A stretch of 58,696 bases of DNA from an uncultured Lachnospiraceae bacterium (GTDB lineage: Bacteria > Bacillota > Clostridia > Lachnospirales > Lachnospiraceae), in NCBI GenBank assembly GCA_947589055.1, contig CANPZL010000001.1, forward strand, positions 1-58,696, in the 5' to 3' direction. Every line of letters begins with the position of its first letter. The stretch's first letter is position 1. This document shows, piece by piece, positions 26,970-36,689 of this stretch. The notes below the pieces were generated by a model, which ran no database searches, was not told the DNA's origin, and saw nothing but the letters and a program-made list of their open reading frames with translations. The position numbers were made by a program, and so were the translations under genes.

Positions 26970-29021
26970 TCAAAATCCATGATTACGCCTAAATTCATCA
27001 CTGCCTATGATTGAATAAAATACCTCTTCCCTATCAGTTCCACTTTCAAGAATCTTTACCCAATTTTCCCGTCCTTCCTCATCACAGTCACGGTCCAGCA
27101 GTTTTATATACAAATAGTCTACATACTCTTCATTCGTGTCATTAAAAATGGGATTATTTTCTGAAAACCATTTGTATATTATTCGTTCAGCTGAAGTATC
27201 TCCTGTCACAAGTTCACTAGCAATTTCTATAAGTTGTTCTTTATTTACCTTAACATTATTTTCCTCTGCCCATTGCTTTACAAATAGATAACTAGGAGTA
27301 AGTATATCTTCAGGTATATCAGATAAATCAAGATCGCTAATATCATAGGTATAAAACCTTCCATTTTCAGAAACAATCGGTTCGATTCCCAACATATCAT
27401 AAAATGAAAGGATTTTCATTCCTCCATCCGCATATCCATTTACATCAATATAGATTGCATCAAATCCGGCATTTTTTATCCCTATCAAGAAAGTATAACT
27501 CATACCATTATCCACATTCAAGTTTTTTGCCATTATATTTCTTCCTTTCATTCCCCCATAGCTCCATTTTATATTATCCGTAAATAAATACCCTGCAAAC
27601 ATTTCATAATCCGTTATATTGTTTATAGTTCCTACTTCCGGATAATCTATATATGGCAGTTGATATACCATAGCATCGCTAGGCAATTTCTCTTCCACTT
27701 CTGAAAAATATTTTTCATAAGACACTTGAATCACTTTATATTTCTCTTGCCAATTTGTTTCATTAATATTCACCTGATCAAACATACCTATTCCTAGAAC
27801 AACTATACATACAAGATAGGAAAGCTTCTTGCTTTTTACCTTGATCTTGTTAAGCAAAAGCGCAACCATTAGCAAAGCCAATGCAGTTATAACTATTGAA
27901 AGTCTTTCATAGCATCTGATCTGACTGGTGACAGCCCAGTTAAAAATTTCACCAAATCCTCCAACCGTTCCCATTAACACAAGGGAAAGAGTTTCCAATG
28001 AAAGAAAATCAATAGTCTCCCATTCTTTTCCCACACATTTCTTTTTATTTACAAATGAGATAATCAATTTAGCACATAATATAATAAAACCGACAGAAGC
28101 AATCATACCCAGACTAGAAATCGCTACATATGGTGCGCTTCTGGAATATTCAGCGGTTATTTCTTTTAAAGCGCTGATTCTCGAATAACTTACTGGAAGA
28201 AGCATCTGAATTATTTTTAATCCATACATTTCTTGCTCATAAAATACCCTATGACCCGCTTCCAAGTTGGGTCCATTTATCAACGAATATAATATCTTAG
28301 GCATTAATCCAATTAAGATTATGCCTAATAGCATAGCCATTATCCAAAGCTCTTTGATTATTTTCTTTTTATTTTCTAGTTTTATAAACCGGATCAGATA
28401 TGCTACTGCCAGCATAATAAGGCCAAATGCATAATAATACCCATAACCCAAGCCTACAAGAACCACCATAAGTATCAGCTTCCACTTCTTTTTTTCTTCT
28501 ATTACGCCTGCAACATATAGAGCCAGATATATTGCCAACGGAATTTCAGCATACACCACCAAAGTAGTATGAAGCAAATAACGATAAAAATGATAGGGGG
28601 CAAATGCAAAAAGAGAACTGATTACAAAAGATGTCTCTCGATTTATATTTAATTTCCTAAGTAGAACTGACATACTTAATCCATCTAATACGAATGAAAC
28701 TAGCAAATATGAATATATTATAGCTGGTGTGCTTTTTATAAACCAAGATAAGATCCATACCATCAGATCCATTGTATAACCAGCAAACGGATAATCCACT
28801 AATACTGCTACTTCTGGTGCTCCTATTCTTGGGTTTAAAAAAACTCCTAACAATCCTTGCTCCTGAATACCCTTCACGTATGCCATTGTAGCAGTTCCAT
28901 CCCATCCAAACGCATAATATGTATCAAAATTAAAGCCTTTTCCTAAAGATATATATCCCACTGCCAATGTAAATATAGCTAATAAAACATAGTATACGAT
29001 TTCTTTCTTTCTATCTGTCAT
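26970..29021 (-). CDS. Polytopic GT-C-like membrane protein with C-terminal DUF4214 unit
   Basis: A 683-residue protein. About 12 hydrophobic helices fill residues 10-430, with the first loop reading FGWDGTATMAYVKG. An extracytoplasmic region follows. The last 60 residues form one DUF4214-type unit (YVDYLYIKLLDRDCDEEGRENW and DEFRRNHGF). The same unit occurs four times in the secreted GH5 enzyme of this cluster, so both proteins may recognise the same surface glycan. An AAAGGAG site lies 8 nt before ATG 29021. It could glycosylate or polymerise the exported glycan; the DUF4214 function is unknown. Confidence 0.7.
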   Translation of the reverse strand: MTDRKKEIVYYVLLAIFTLAVGYISLGKGFNFDTYYAFGWDGTATMAYVKGIQEQGLLGVFLNPRIGAPEVAVLVDYPFAGYTMDLMVWILSWFIKSTPAIIYSYLLVSFVLDGLSMSVLLRKLNINRETSFVISSLFAFAPYHFYRYLLHTTLVVYAEIPLAIYLALYVAGVIEEKKKWKLILMVVLVGLGYGYYYAFGLIMLAVAYLIRFIKLENKKKIIKELWIMAMLLGIILIGLMPKILYSLINGPNLEAGHRVFYEQEMYGLKIIQMLLPVSYSRISALKEITAEYSRSAPYVAISSLGMIASVGFIILCAKLIISFVNKKKCVGKEWETIDFLSLETLSLVLMGTVGGFGEIFNWAVTSQIRCYERLSIVITALALLMVALLLNKIKVKSKKLSYLVCIVVLGIGMFDQVNINETNWQEKYKVIQVSYEKYFSEVEEKLPSDAMVYQLPYIDYPEVGTINNITDYEMFAGYLFTDNIKWSYGGMKGRNIMAKNLNVDNGMSYTFLIGIKNAGFDAIYIDVNGYADGGMKILSFYDMLGIEPIVSENGRFYTYDISDLDLSDIPEDILTPSYLFVKQWAEENNVKVNKEQLIEIASELVTGDTSAERIIYKWFSENNPIFNDTNEEYVDYLYIKLLDRDCDEEGRENWVKILESGTDREEVFYSIIGSDEFRRNHGF

Positions 29022-29096
29022 GGTGATTCTCCTTTAAAATCTCGAATATAATCCTGTGCTTGAGATGTGGAAATTATGCATCTTACAATTAGAATT

Positions 29097-30191
29097 CTAA
29101 AATGCATTAATTACTTTAATGATGTATCTTTCTTCCTCTTCCGTCATCCCGTTATAAAGTGGTATAGATAAAACCGTTTTCGCATAGTTTTCTGTAATTG
29201 GAAGTGACCCCTCCGGTACCTGCAAATACTGATAAGCCTCTGACATATGTGGAGGGATTGGATAATGAATAATTGTTCCTATATTCTTTTCATCAAGATA
29301 TTTTATCAACTCATCTCTGTAATCCGACCGAATAACAAACTGATGCCAGATATGAGTAGCACCTTTTCTGATCTGAGGCAACACAATCTTATCATTGTGA
29401 AGCTCACACAAGTATCTCTCACAAATCTTTTTTTTCTCTTCTGTAAGCTCGTCAAGATATTTTAGACGTATACGAAGAAATCCGGCTTGAATCTCATCTA
29501 AACGCGAGTTCGCTCCAACAACTTTATTATAATATCGTTTCTCGGAACCATAATTTCTATAAATCCGAATTTTTTCTGCAATATCAGCATCATCTGTTAT
29601 CACTGCACCAGCATCACCAAAAGCCCCCAGATTTTTCGACGGATAAAAAGAAAAACAGCCAACATCACCAAATGTACCTGTCATCTGTCCACAAAACTTA
29701 GCACCGTGGCTTTGGGCACAATCCTCAACCAGCCTCAGCTTATACTTCTTGCAAAGCTCAACAACTGGTGTCATATTAGAAGCTTGTCCATAAAGATGTA
29801 CAACTAAGATTGCTTTTGTCCTGTCCGTGATCTTTTCCTCCAGCTTCGATGCATCTATGTTAAAATACTCATCTGGTTCAACAAATATTGGTGTTGCACC
29901 ATTCATTGTAATTCCCATGACACTAGCAATATAAGTATTCCCCTGTACAAGAACTTCATCCCCTGTGCCTATTCCAAGAATTCTGAACGCAATCCAAAGT
30001 GCGTCAAGTCCACTGGCTAATCCTACACAATACTTTGCCCCCATGTAATCAGCAAATTCCTGTTCAAAACACTTTACTTCATTTCCAAGTACATACCAGC
30101 CGGAGCGAAGCACTTCTATTGCTTTTGCCTCAAATTCTTCTTGATGTTGATAAAAGCCTCTATCTAGGCGATTGGGCATAATTCTTTCCAT
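29097..30191 (-). CDS. fdtB: dTDP-3-amino-3,6-dideoxyhexose aminotransferase (FdtB/QdtB-like)
   Basis: A 364-residue DegT-family PLP enzyme. K186 in FSFYPSKNLGAFGDAG is the Schiff-base Lys, with LVEDCAQSHGAKF and LASGLDALWIAF around the cofactor. The sequence agrees well with FdtB/QdtB enzymes, which aminate C3 of dTDP-3-keto-6-deoxyhexose with glutamate as donor. An FdtA-type ketoisomerase, RmlA and RmlB occur in the same operon, supplying the substrate. A GNAT acetyltransferase gene lies just upstream and could acetylate the product. Galacto (Fuc3N) versus gluco (Qui3N) depends on the ketoisomerase and cannot be settled here. Confidence 0.85.
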   Translation of the reverse strand: MERIMPNRLDRGFYQHQEEFEAKAIEVLRSGWYVLGNEVKCFEQEFADYMGAKYCVGLASGLDALWIAFRILGIGTGDEVLVQGNTYIASVMGITMNGATPIFVEPDEYFNIDASKLEEKITDRTKAILVVHLYGQASNMTPVVELCKKYKLRLVEDCAQSHGAKFCGQMTGTFGDVGCFSFYPSKNLGAFGDAGAVITDDADIAEKIRIYRNYGSEKRYYNKVVGANSRLDEIQAGFLRIRLKYLDELTEEKKKICERYLCELHNDKIVLPQIRKGATHIWHQFVIRSDYRDELIKYLDEKNIGTIIHYPIPPHMSEAYQYLQVPEGSLPITENYAKTVLSIPLYNGMTEEEERYIIKVINAF

Positions 30192-30315
30192 ATCATTCCA
30201 GCTCCCGTTCTCCTTTTTTGAAATAGAAATTCATTCCAAATATAATAAGTACCTATCATCATTTCCTATCATATTTTGTGTTAAAATCTCAACATAATTT
30301 AAATAGCTTACATAT

Positions 30316-30852
30316 TTACATTATTCTCAATTTTTTATCGAATTCTTTTTTTAGCATACCATACCATACCAACGTTTTATATTCACCATTTTTCATTATA
30401 TGTTCTCTAAATTCACCTTCATAAACAAATCCACATTTTTCATAAAAATGAATTGCCCGGATATTATCTTTTAATACGTTTAGGTACACTTTATGTAAGC
30501 CATATTCGTCAAACGCCTTTTCTAACAGTAATCTTGTGGCTTCCTTAGATACCCCTTTTCCATGTACACATTTTCTTGTAGATATTGCATATTCTGCTGT
30601 ACGATTTAATAAACTAATATTCTTAAGACTTATTGTTCCTAAATAATCATCTTTTTCATCAACTATAGCAAAATGAATGCTTATATTTTCTGTAAGTTTT
30701 TCTGGAATTTCTGAAGATCTGCAAAATGCTAATGCCTGCTCTTCTGTAATAGATTTCATATCTTTTTGGAATCTCTGCTGAATGTCCTCATCACGCATCC
30801 ACTCAATCATAAAAGGAACATCCTTTTCGAGCAGTCTTCTAAGATTTGTCAT
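30316..30852 (-). CDS. GNAT-family N-acetyltransferase, probable amino-sugar acetylase
   Basis: A 178-residue GNAT protein of the RimJ/RimL-like group. The acetyl-CoA loop is in RKCVHGKGVSKEATRLLLEKAF, followed by KVYLNVLKDNIRAIHFYEKCGFVYEGEFREH. It overlaps the GT2 gene upstream by 14 bp and has AAGGAGG 7 nt before ATG 30852. Its place between the 3-aminotransferase and the other dTDP-sugar genes suggests it N-acetylates the dTDP-3-amino-3,6-dideoxyhexose (the FdtC/QdtC step), although known FdtC/QdtC enzymes are hexapeptide proteins. Confidence 0.8.
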   Translation of the reverse strand: MTNLRRLLEKDVPFMIEWMRDEDIQQRFQKDMKSITEEQALAFCRSSEIPEKLTENISIHFAIVDEKDDYLGTISLKNISLLNRTAEYAISTRKCVHGKGVSKEATRLLLEKAFDEYGLHKVYLNVLKDNIRAIHFYEKCGFVYEGEFREHIMKNGEYKTLVWYGMLKKEFDKKLRIM

Positions 30853-31783
30853 TTTTCTCCTCCTTAATATTTGATTCCTCTATAATATAAGGCGGTCGAT
30901 TCCTTGAAGCATCAAAAGTCCTCCACAAATACTCGCCAAGAATTCCCAATGTCATCATGATTACCCCAAATGCAAATAAATTAAAAATAAATAAAGATGT
31001 CCATCCGGATACATCAATGGCCCCTGCCAGCCATGAAATCAACACTACGATTGCCCAAATAACTGCGCCAATGATTGAAATCATACCTACATTCAAAACT
31101 ATAGAGATAGGCAATGACGTAAAACTGAACAATGTATCCATTACCAGTTTTACTTTCTTCTTAAACGTCCACTTACTGCTTCCAATTTCCCTAGCCAAGC
31201 GATGATAATAAATCTTTCCCGTCTTAAATCCGCTCCAGAGAATCTGCCCTGTTAACGCACTGTTTTTTTCATCAAGGTTTTCAAGGACAGTTATAACCTT
31301 TCTATCCACAAGATAAACATCAAATCCTTCATCTGGCATACCGGAAAGTGCAAATTTCTGTACGAGTTTATAATATAGATTGGCAAAAAGAGTTGTCTTT
31401 TTTGACTCATCTCTGCCTTCACGGACAGCCAACACCACATTATTGCCTTCTTTCCAAGATTCAATCATTTCAAGCAAAAGTTCCGTCGGTTCTTGGAGAT
31501 CAGCTGCCTTAACCACCGCACAATCGCCTGTACAATTTGTTAAACCACATAATATAGCAGCATGTGAACCAAAGTTTCTTGACAGACTTATTATCCTGAT
31601 ATTCTTATTCTGGGCCGCCAGTTCCTGCATAACTTCCCAACTTTTATCTTGTGAACCATCATTCACCATAACAATTTCATATGCATAGTCGATCTTATCT
31701 ATAAATTTTTCTTTTAAATCGGCATACAGAGGGCGTAAGTTATCCTCATTATAATAAACCGGAATAACTAAAGATACTTTCAT
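30839..31783 (-). CDS. GT2 glycosyltransferase with two C-terminal helices (GtrB/ArnC-like)
   Basis: A 314-residue family 2 enzyme: VSLVIPVYYNEDNLRPL, IVMVNDGSQDKSW, ISLSRNFGSHAAIL, a catalytic-type AADLQEP and DEGFDVYLVDRK, then GSSKWTFKKKVKL and two membrane helices at about 230-255 and 265-290. This is the pattern of undecaprenyl-phosphate sugar synthases. It probably charges undecaprenyl phosphate with a sugar, possibly the 3-acetamido sugar made by neighbouring genes, for use by the polytopic enzymes downstream. Confidence 0.87.
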   Translation of the reverse strand: MKVSLVIPVYYNEDNLRPLYADLKEKFIDKIDYAYEIVMVNDGSQDKSWEVMQELAAQNKNIRIISLSRNFGSHAAILCGLTNCTGDCAVVKAADLQEPTELLLEMIESWKEGNNVVLAVREGRDESKKTTLFANLYYKLVQKFALSGMPDEGFDVYLVDRKVITVLENLDEKNSALTGQILWSGFKTGKIYYHRLAREIGSSKWTFKKKVKLVMDTLFSFTSLPISIVLNVGMISIIGAVIWAIVVLISWLAGAIDVSGWTSLFIFNLFAFGVIMMTLGILGEYLWRTFDASRNRPPYIIEESNIKEEKNDKS

Positions 31784-31785
31784 TT

Positions 31786-32208
31786 TTACTCCATCCTACC
31801 ATTTATTATTTTAACAAATTCATCATAATCCCGAATATATTCTTCTGCGTCATAGTGTTCACTTGCAAGACATAAAAGGACAGAATCGTTACTAAACTCA
31901 TACATATCCTTCCAGACCATGTTAGGTAAATACAAACCCATATTCGGTTTATTTAACCAATACTCAGCTTCATTCCCTTTGCCATCCTTTACCTTAACTT
32001 TACTTGATCCTGCAACATTGATGAGAACAAATTGACTTTTTCTGTTTGCATGCTGCCCACGAATGGTATTCTTTGCTGAACCATACATATAAAATATTCT
32101 TTTAATTTCGAATGGAATGTCCCGATTCCCTTCGACAATCACAAGATCTCCTCGTTCGTCACCCTTTTGAGGGAATTCAAGTATTTGAATCGTATTTATT
32201 TCATTCAT
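31786..32208 (-). CDS. fdtA: dTDP-4-keto-6-deoxyglucose 3,4-ketoisomerase (FdtA/QdtA-like cupin)
   Basis: A 140-residue cupin of the WxcM/FdtA type: QKGDERGDLVIVEGNRDIPF, KRIFYMYG, IRGQHANRKSQFVL with the active-site His, and YLPNMVWKDMYEFSNDSVLL. It converts dTDP-4-keto-6-deoxy-D-glucose to the 3-keto isomer used by FdtB/QdtB. I start at ATG 32208, after AGGGAGG; an ATG ten codons earlier lacks a good site. It lies directly after rmlB. RmlC is ruled out because the sequence has the FdtA family pattern and no RmlD gene follows. Confidence 0.88.
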   Translation of the reverse strand: MNEINTIQILEFPQKGDERGDLVIVEGNRDIPFEIKRIFYMYGSAKNTIRGQHANRKSQFVLINVAGSSKVKVKDGKGNEAEYWLNKPNMGLYLPNMVWKDMYEFSNDSVLLCLASEHYDAEEYIRDYDEFVKIINGRME

Positions 32209-32260
32209 TCGTTTTCCTCCCTTATATGTTTTATCCATATCAAACGTCCTTAGCTATTTT

Positions 32261-33298
32261 TCATTCACACTGCCGGTTATGTATTTGACTGTACATTTTT
32301 TCATAATAATTTTGATATTCACCAGAAAGAATCGTTTCCCACCATTCCCGATTATTCAAATACCATTGAATTGTTTTTTTGATTCCATCTGCAAATTTGG
32401 TCTTTGGCAGCCACCCTAATTCCTTATGAATTTTCGTAGGATCAATTGCATACCTCATATCATGGCCTTTTCTGTCAGCCACATATATAATCAAACTTTC
32501 AGGTTTATCTAATTCTTTACATATCAACTTAACAATATCAATATTTTTCATTTCATTATGACCACCCACATTATATACTTCTCCTACGCCTCCATTATGA
32601 ATGATCATATCAATCGCACTGCAATGATCCTCAACATACAACCAGTCTCGAACATTAAGCCCCTCCCCGTAAACTGGTAATGGTTTATCATGCAAAGCAT
32701 TAACAATCATCAATGGTATCAGTTTCTCCGGGAAATGATAAGGTCCATAATTATTGGAACATCTCGAAATTGAAACCGGAAGCCCATATGTCCTATAATA
32801 TGACAGTACCAATAAATCTGCTGAAGCTTTAGAACTGCTATACGGACTACTTGTATGAAGCGGTGTCATTTCCGTAAAAAACAAATCTGGTCTATCCAAC
32901 GGAAGATCACCATAAACCTCGTCCGTACTTATCTGGTGGTATCGTTTTATACCATATTTTCTGCATGCGTCCATTAAAACTGCCGTTCCAATGATATTTG
33001 TTTGAAGAAAAACTTCAGGATCCTCAATAGAACGATCCACATGACTTTCTGCTGCAAAGTTTACCACTATATCCGGTTTTTCTTCTTCAAAAAGCGCATA
33101 AATCGTATCTCTATCACATATATCTGCCTTAACAAAACGAAAGTTTGCATTTTCCATAGCCTTCTGTAAAGTACTTATGTTGCCTGCGTATGTTAATTTG
33201 TCAACACATACCAGCCGATAATCCGGATACTTCTTTAACATATAATATATAAAATTACTTCCTATAAATCCTGCTCCACCTGTTACAAAAATTATCAT
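32261..33298 (-). CDS. rmlB: dTDP-glucose 4,6-dehydratase
   Basis: A 345-residue extended SDR. NAD-binding is at GGAGFIGSNF, followed by NFAAESHVDRSIEDP, STDEVYGDLP with the catalytic Thr-Asp-Glu, SPYSSSKASADLL with the Tyr-Lys pair, RCSNNYGPYHFPEKLIP and VRDWLYVEDHC. These are diagnostic of RmlB. It makes dTDP-4-keto-6-deoxyglucose, feeding FdtA here rather than the rhamnose route, since no rmlC or rmlD is seen. Follows rmlA by 12 bp. Confidence 0.96.
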   Translation of the reverse strand: MIIFVTGGAGFIGSNFIYYMLKKYPDYRLVCVDKLTYAGNISTLQKAMENANFRFVKADICDRDTIYALFEEEKPDIVVNFAAESHVDRSIEDPEVFLQTNIIGTAVLMDACRKYGIKRYHQISTDEVYGDLPLDRPDLFFTEMTPLHTSSPYSSSKASADLLVLSYYRTYGLPVSISRCSNNYGPYHFPEKLIPLMIVNALHDKPLPVYGEGLNVRDWLYVEDHCSAIDMIIHNGGVGEVYNVGGHNEMKNIDIVKLICKELDKPESLIIYVADRKGHDMRYAIDPTKIHKELGWLPKTKFADGIKKTIQWYLNNREWWETILSGEYQNYYEKMYSQIHNRQCE

Positions 33299-33310
33299 AG
33301 TTTTCCACCT

Positions 33311-34201
33311 TTAATAAAAATTAAATATTTTTCCGTCGGCAACCGTTCTCAAGTATAAACCATACGGAGATTTTCCATACTTATCTGCGGCATTGAGTAA
33401 TTCTTCTTTAAGGATCCAATGATTACGAAACGCAATTTCTTCCGGTGCTGAAATAGCAACCCCTTGTCTCTTCTCAATCATATGTACAAAATCAGCTGCT
33501 TCTAACAAGCTTTCCATCGTGCCTGTATCAAGCCAGGCAAATCCACGTCCCATAAGCTGTATGGATAAGCGATTTTTTTCCAAGTAAAAATTATTTAATG
33601 TTGTGATTTCAAGTTCACCTCTGGCTGATGGTTTTACCTTTTTTGCTTCTTCTGCTACACCTGCTGGATAGAAATATAGCCCTGTAACAGCATAATGACT
33701 TTTCGGATTATTTGGTTTTTCTTCAATCGATAAAACTTTCCCGTTTACATCAAATTCCACGATTCCGAATCGAGCCGGTTCCTCAACATAATAACCAAAA
33801 ATCGTAGCATTACCTTCATTTGCTAATGAAACAGCCTTTTTTAACATACCCGAAAAGCCGCTGCCATAAAAGATATTATCTCCCAAGATCATGGCGCAAC
33901 TATCATTCCCTATAAATTCTTCACCCAACAAAAATGCCTGCGCCAACCCATCCGGTGATGGTTGAACTTTATAAGATAAATGAATTCCAAATTGTTCTCC
34001 AGTCCCCAACAGATTCTCAAATCTGGGAGTATCATCCGGAGTTGAAATAATAAGAATATCCCTTATTCCAGCAAGCATTAAAGTTGATAACGGATAATAG
34101 ATCATTGGTTTATCATAAATAGGCAAAAGCTGCTTTGAAGTAACCATTGTCAATGGATATAATCTTGTTCCTGCTCCACCAGCAAGTATAATTCCTTTCA
34201 T
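33311..34201 (-). CDS. rmlA: Glucose-1-phosphate thymidylyltransferase
   Basis: A 296-residue sugar nucleotidyltransferase: [16 protein letters not shown] at the N-terminus, [18 protein letters not shown], then [26 protein letters not shown] and [10 protein letters not shown], all typical of RmlA. It couples glucose-1-phosphate with dTTP. I start at ATG 34201, 9 nt after AGGGGG; TTG one codon earlier is unlikely. A perfect TATAAT (34227-34232, minus strand) upstream may be part of an internal promoter, but no clear -35 is present. Confidence 0.95.
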   Translation of the reverse strand: MKGIILAGGAGTRLYPLTMVTSKQLLPIYDKPMIYYPLSTLMLAGIRDILIISTPDDTPRFENLLGTGEQFGIHLSYKVQPSPDGLAQAFLLGEEFIGNDSCAMILGDNIFYGSGFSGMLKKAVSLANEGNATIFGYYVEEPARFGIVEFDVNGKVLSIEEKPNNPKSHYAVTGLYFYPAGVAEEAKKVKPSARGELEITTLNNFYLEKNRLSIQLMGRGFAWLDTGTMESLLEAADFVHMIEKRQGVAISAPEEIAFRNHWILKEELLNAADKYGKSPYGLYLRTVADGKIFNFY

Positions 34202-34296
34202 CAATTATATCCCCCTTTTTACTAAAATTATAATACCTGCTTTCGTTTCATTTTTTACCAAAATAATATTTTTAAGTCTGAACAAAAGCAAATAAA

Positions 34297-36669
34297 TCAA
34301 ATCATTTCTTCAATTTGGGCTAATAATACCTGAGCAATTACACTCCAATCGTACTCCGTTTTAACAATTTGTCTGGCATCTTCAATTATTTTTTCCTGCT
34401 CTTTTAACTGATACTTTTGTATAACCTCTGCCATTTCATCAATTTCAGCCAAAATCAAACCTTTAGTACCCGTTATCCCTCTGGCACCAAATTTCGTAGT
34501 AATAACCGGTATCCCAGCCGCCATATAATCAAACATTTTCAGATTTGTTCCAGATCCACTCATCATTGGATTTAATGCAAAATCTACCACATTAAAAATT
34601 CTAGTTTTTTCCTCTTCTGAAACCATTCCTAATAAACCTACATTAATAGGAATGTGATATTGATCGGAATTTTTTTCAAAATATTGGCACTGACTACCCA
34701 TTAATAAAAAAACTGTATCTGGACATTTTTGCGCAATTTCAAAAATACGCTCACATGCCTCTAAATTCGGTCCATGCCAGCTTCCCATAAACAATCCTAT
34801 TTTATAATCACACATATTTAGATTTGATTTATATTTCAATCGTTCTTTCAAATTTATAAATTGAGTTTTATCTGTATCCACTCCGTTGGGAACAACTACA
34901 ATCTTTTCTTCTTTAATATGATATAATTCACATAGTTTTTTTCTATCTTCTTCTGAACAAGTCATAATAAATTGACTTTTTTTGCAACACTCCTGCTCTA
35001 TATCAAAGACCTGTTGAAGAAGTATTTCTTTCATATCATCATCTGGAAGAATGGCTTTTTTTATTAAATATTCTACATCCTGTGCCTCGTATATAAACGG
35101 TTTACTTTCCATATATTTTTCAACTTCATGATATAAATAGGGATGTGAAACAATAACCAGATCACTAGTACTGATTGAATCCATCAGTTGTTTTCCAAAT
35201 TCTTGTGTTAATCCTGATTGCGTAATCAGTGCAATATCCGAAACCGGAACACCAATCTTTTTTTCTAATTCATTTTCTGCAATAAAATGTTCTTTACTCT
35301 GAGAAATGCATCTTTCTTTGATTCCATCTTCAATATAACCCCAAAAACCCTTTTTTAAATAGTTTGTAAATGATATTATCTCAACATCATACTTCTTTGC
35401 TATATTTTTATAAAGATTAAAGCTTCTTGCCTGTCCTCCTCCCCTGACAGGTACAATCGGAAACGTGGAGGTTACAGTAATCTTTTTGCGTTTTTGATCA
35501 ACTTCTTCCTTTCTATTATTTTTACCTAAAATACCATCCATCACAGATTCCCATGTGATATTTTTCACTTCATCATAAGCTGCCTCTCCCATTCGTTTCG
35601 CTTCTTCAACATTTTGTGCAAAATAGTCAATCTTTTCTGCAATAGCTGCTTCATCAAAATCCACTACAAAACCAGTTTTGAAATCATGCACAAATTCTGT
35701 AGGACCGCCGGCATCCTTTGTAGTTAGTACAGGTTTTTTATGAAGCATGGCTTCTATCGTAATCAATCCATAATCCTCATCATATGGAAAGTATGGAATT
35801 ACTAAACTATTACTATAATATTGTTCTACTTCATCATTTTTTAAGAAACCCAAGAACTCGATTCGCTTATCGCCTTGTGCTAATACCTCTAATTTGTCAC
35901 GCTCCGGGCCTGTTCCTGCTATAAATAATTTTATATCCGATTTAACATACTTCATAGCACGTATCAACATATCTATACGCTTTGCACCATCCAAACGGCT
36001 CACAAAAAATAAATAGTTATATTCATTCGCCATTCCGTCCTTTAGTGTGGACGGAGGATATAATACTTGAACGTCAGCACGAGGCGGAAAATATTCCTTC
36101 CGCTCTTTTACAGTCTTAGAAATACTGAAATATTGTTTGTTTTTTTGCATACTAAGTCCCCAACGATCCATATACATTACTATTCTTCGTATTAAAGGTC
36201 CTGGAAACTGATAATATGATTCTGGAATTTCATCAATTTTCTTTAATTCATATACCAGTTCAAAAAAATCATCTAGGGAATCCGGGCAATAATAATCATC
36301 CATATATTGAATTATCTTATCAATATATAGATTTCCTTTTGGTACTTCTAATGGCAAGTTCATGAAATGATACGTGTCATACAATCCTCGCAGGCAATGT
36401 GCCATATAGCAGATGCCATTGGGATGCCGAATCATCCATGCCGGATATTTCGAATAAATTACCATATCAAAATGACTGACATCTAATTGATAAAAGGAAT
36501 GATATGTATCAATCAGCTCCCAGAAACTATATTCCCTGGATGGCAATTTTATTAATTCACATTGATGCTCTGTATTCTGATTGATCGTATCACATAGCCC
36601 CCACATCATATTTTCTATTCCACCTATCGTAAATGGTACCGGACTGGGGCTAACCACTGCTATTTTCAT
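34297..36669 (-). CDS. Dual-domain GT4 glycosyltransferase (copy 1)
   Basis: A 790-residue protein with two GT4-like halves. Residues 1 to about 385 start KIAVVSPSPVPFTIGGIENMMWGL and have LFFVSRLDGAKRIDMLIRAMK and IPYFPYDEDYGLITIEAMLHKKPVLTTKDAGGP, with E-x7-E. Residues about 395-790 start KITVTSTFPIVPVRGGGQARSF and have IGLFMGSWHGPN and NPMMSGSGTNLKMFDYMAAGIPVITT. Two linked transferases could add alternating sugars or build a disaccharide repeat. It is a paralogue of 42161-44527, and both follow a gene with the same coiled-coil N-terminal domain, so the pair is duplicated. An AGAGG site precedes ATG 36669. Confidence 0.87.
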   Translation of the reverse strand: MKIAVVSPSPVPFTIGGIENMMWGLCDTINQNTEHQCELIKLPSREYSFWELIDTYHSFYQLDVSHFDMVIYSKYPAWMIRHPNGICYMAHCLRGLYDTYHFMNLPLEVPKGNLYIDKIIQYMDDYYCPDSLDDFFELVYELKKIDEIPESYYQFPGPLIRRIVMYMDRWGLSMQKNKQYFSISKTVKERKEYFPPRADVQVLYPPSTLKDGMANEYNYLFFVSRLDGAKRIDMLIRAMKYVKSDIKLFIAGTGPERDKLEVLAQGDKRIEFLGFLKNDEVEQYYSNSLVIPYFPYDEDYGLITIEAMLHKKPVLTTKDAGGPTEFVHDFKTGFVVDFDEAAIAEKIDYFAQNVEEAKRMGEAAYDEVKNITWESVMDGILGKNNRKEEVDQKRKKITVTSTFPIVPVRGGGQARSFNLYKNIAKKYDVEIISFTNYLKKGFWGYIEDGIKERCISQSKEHFIAENELEKKIGVPVSDIALITQSGLTQEFGKQLMDSISTSDLVIVSHPYLYHEVEKYMESKPFIYEAQDVEYLIKKAILPDDDMKEILLQQVFDIEQECCKKSQFIMTCSEEDRKKLCELYHIKEEKIVVVPNGVDTDKTQFINLKERLKYKSNLNMCDYKIGLFMGSWHGPNLEACERIFEIAQKCPDTVFLLMGSQCQYFEKNSDQYHIPINVGLLGMVSEEEKTRIFNVVDFALNPMMSGSGTNLKMFDYMAAGIPVITTKFGARGITGTKGLILAEIDEMAEVIQKYQLKEQEKIIEDARQIVKTEYDWSVIAQVLLAQIEEMI

Positions 36670-36689
36670 AATCTTTAACCTCTTCTGTA

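Noticed and set aside
31786..32208. RmlC (dTDP-4-dehydrorhamnose 3,5-epimerase)
   Set aside because: The protein is shorter and has the FdtA/WxcM pattern (QKGDERGDL, IRGQHANRKSQ); no RmlD follows.
34227..34232. Independent promoter for rmlA (TATAAT)
   Set aside because: No convincing -35 box lies at 16-18 bp; the A/T-rich gap can give such a match by chance.
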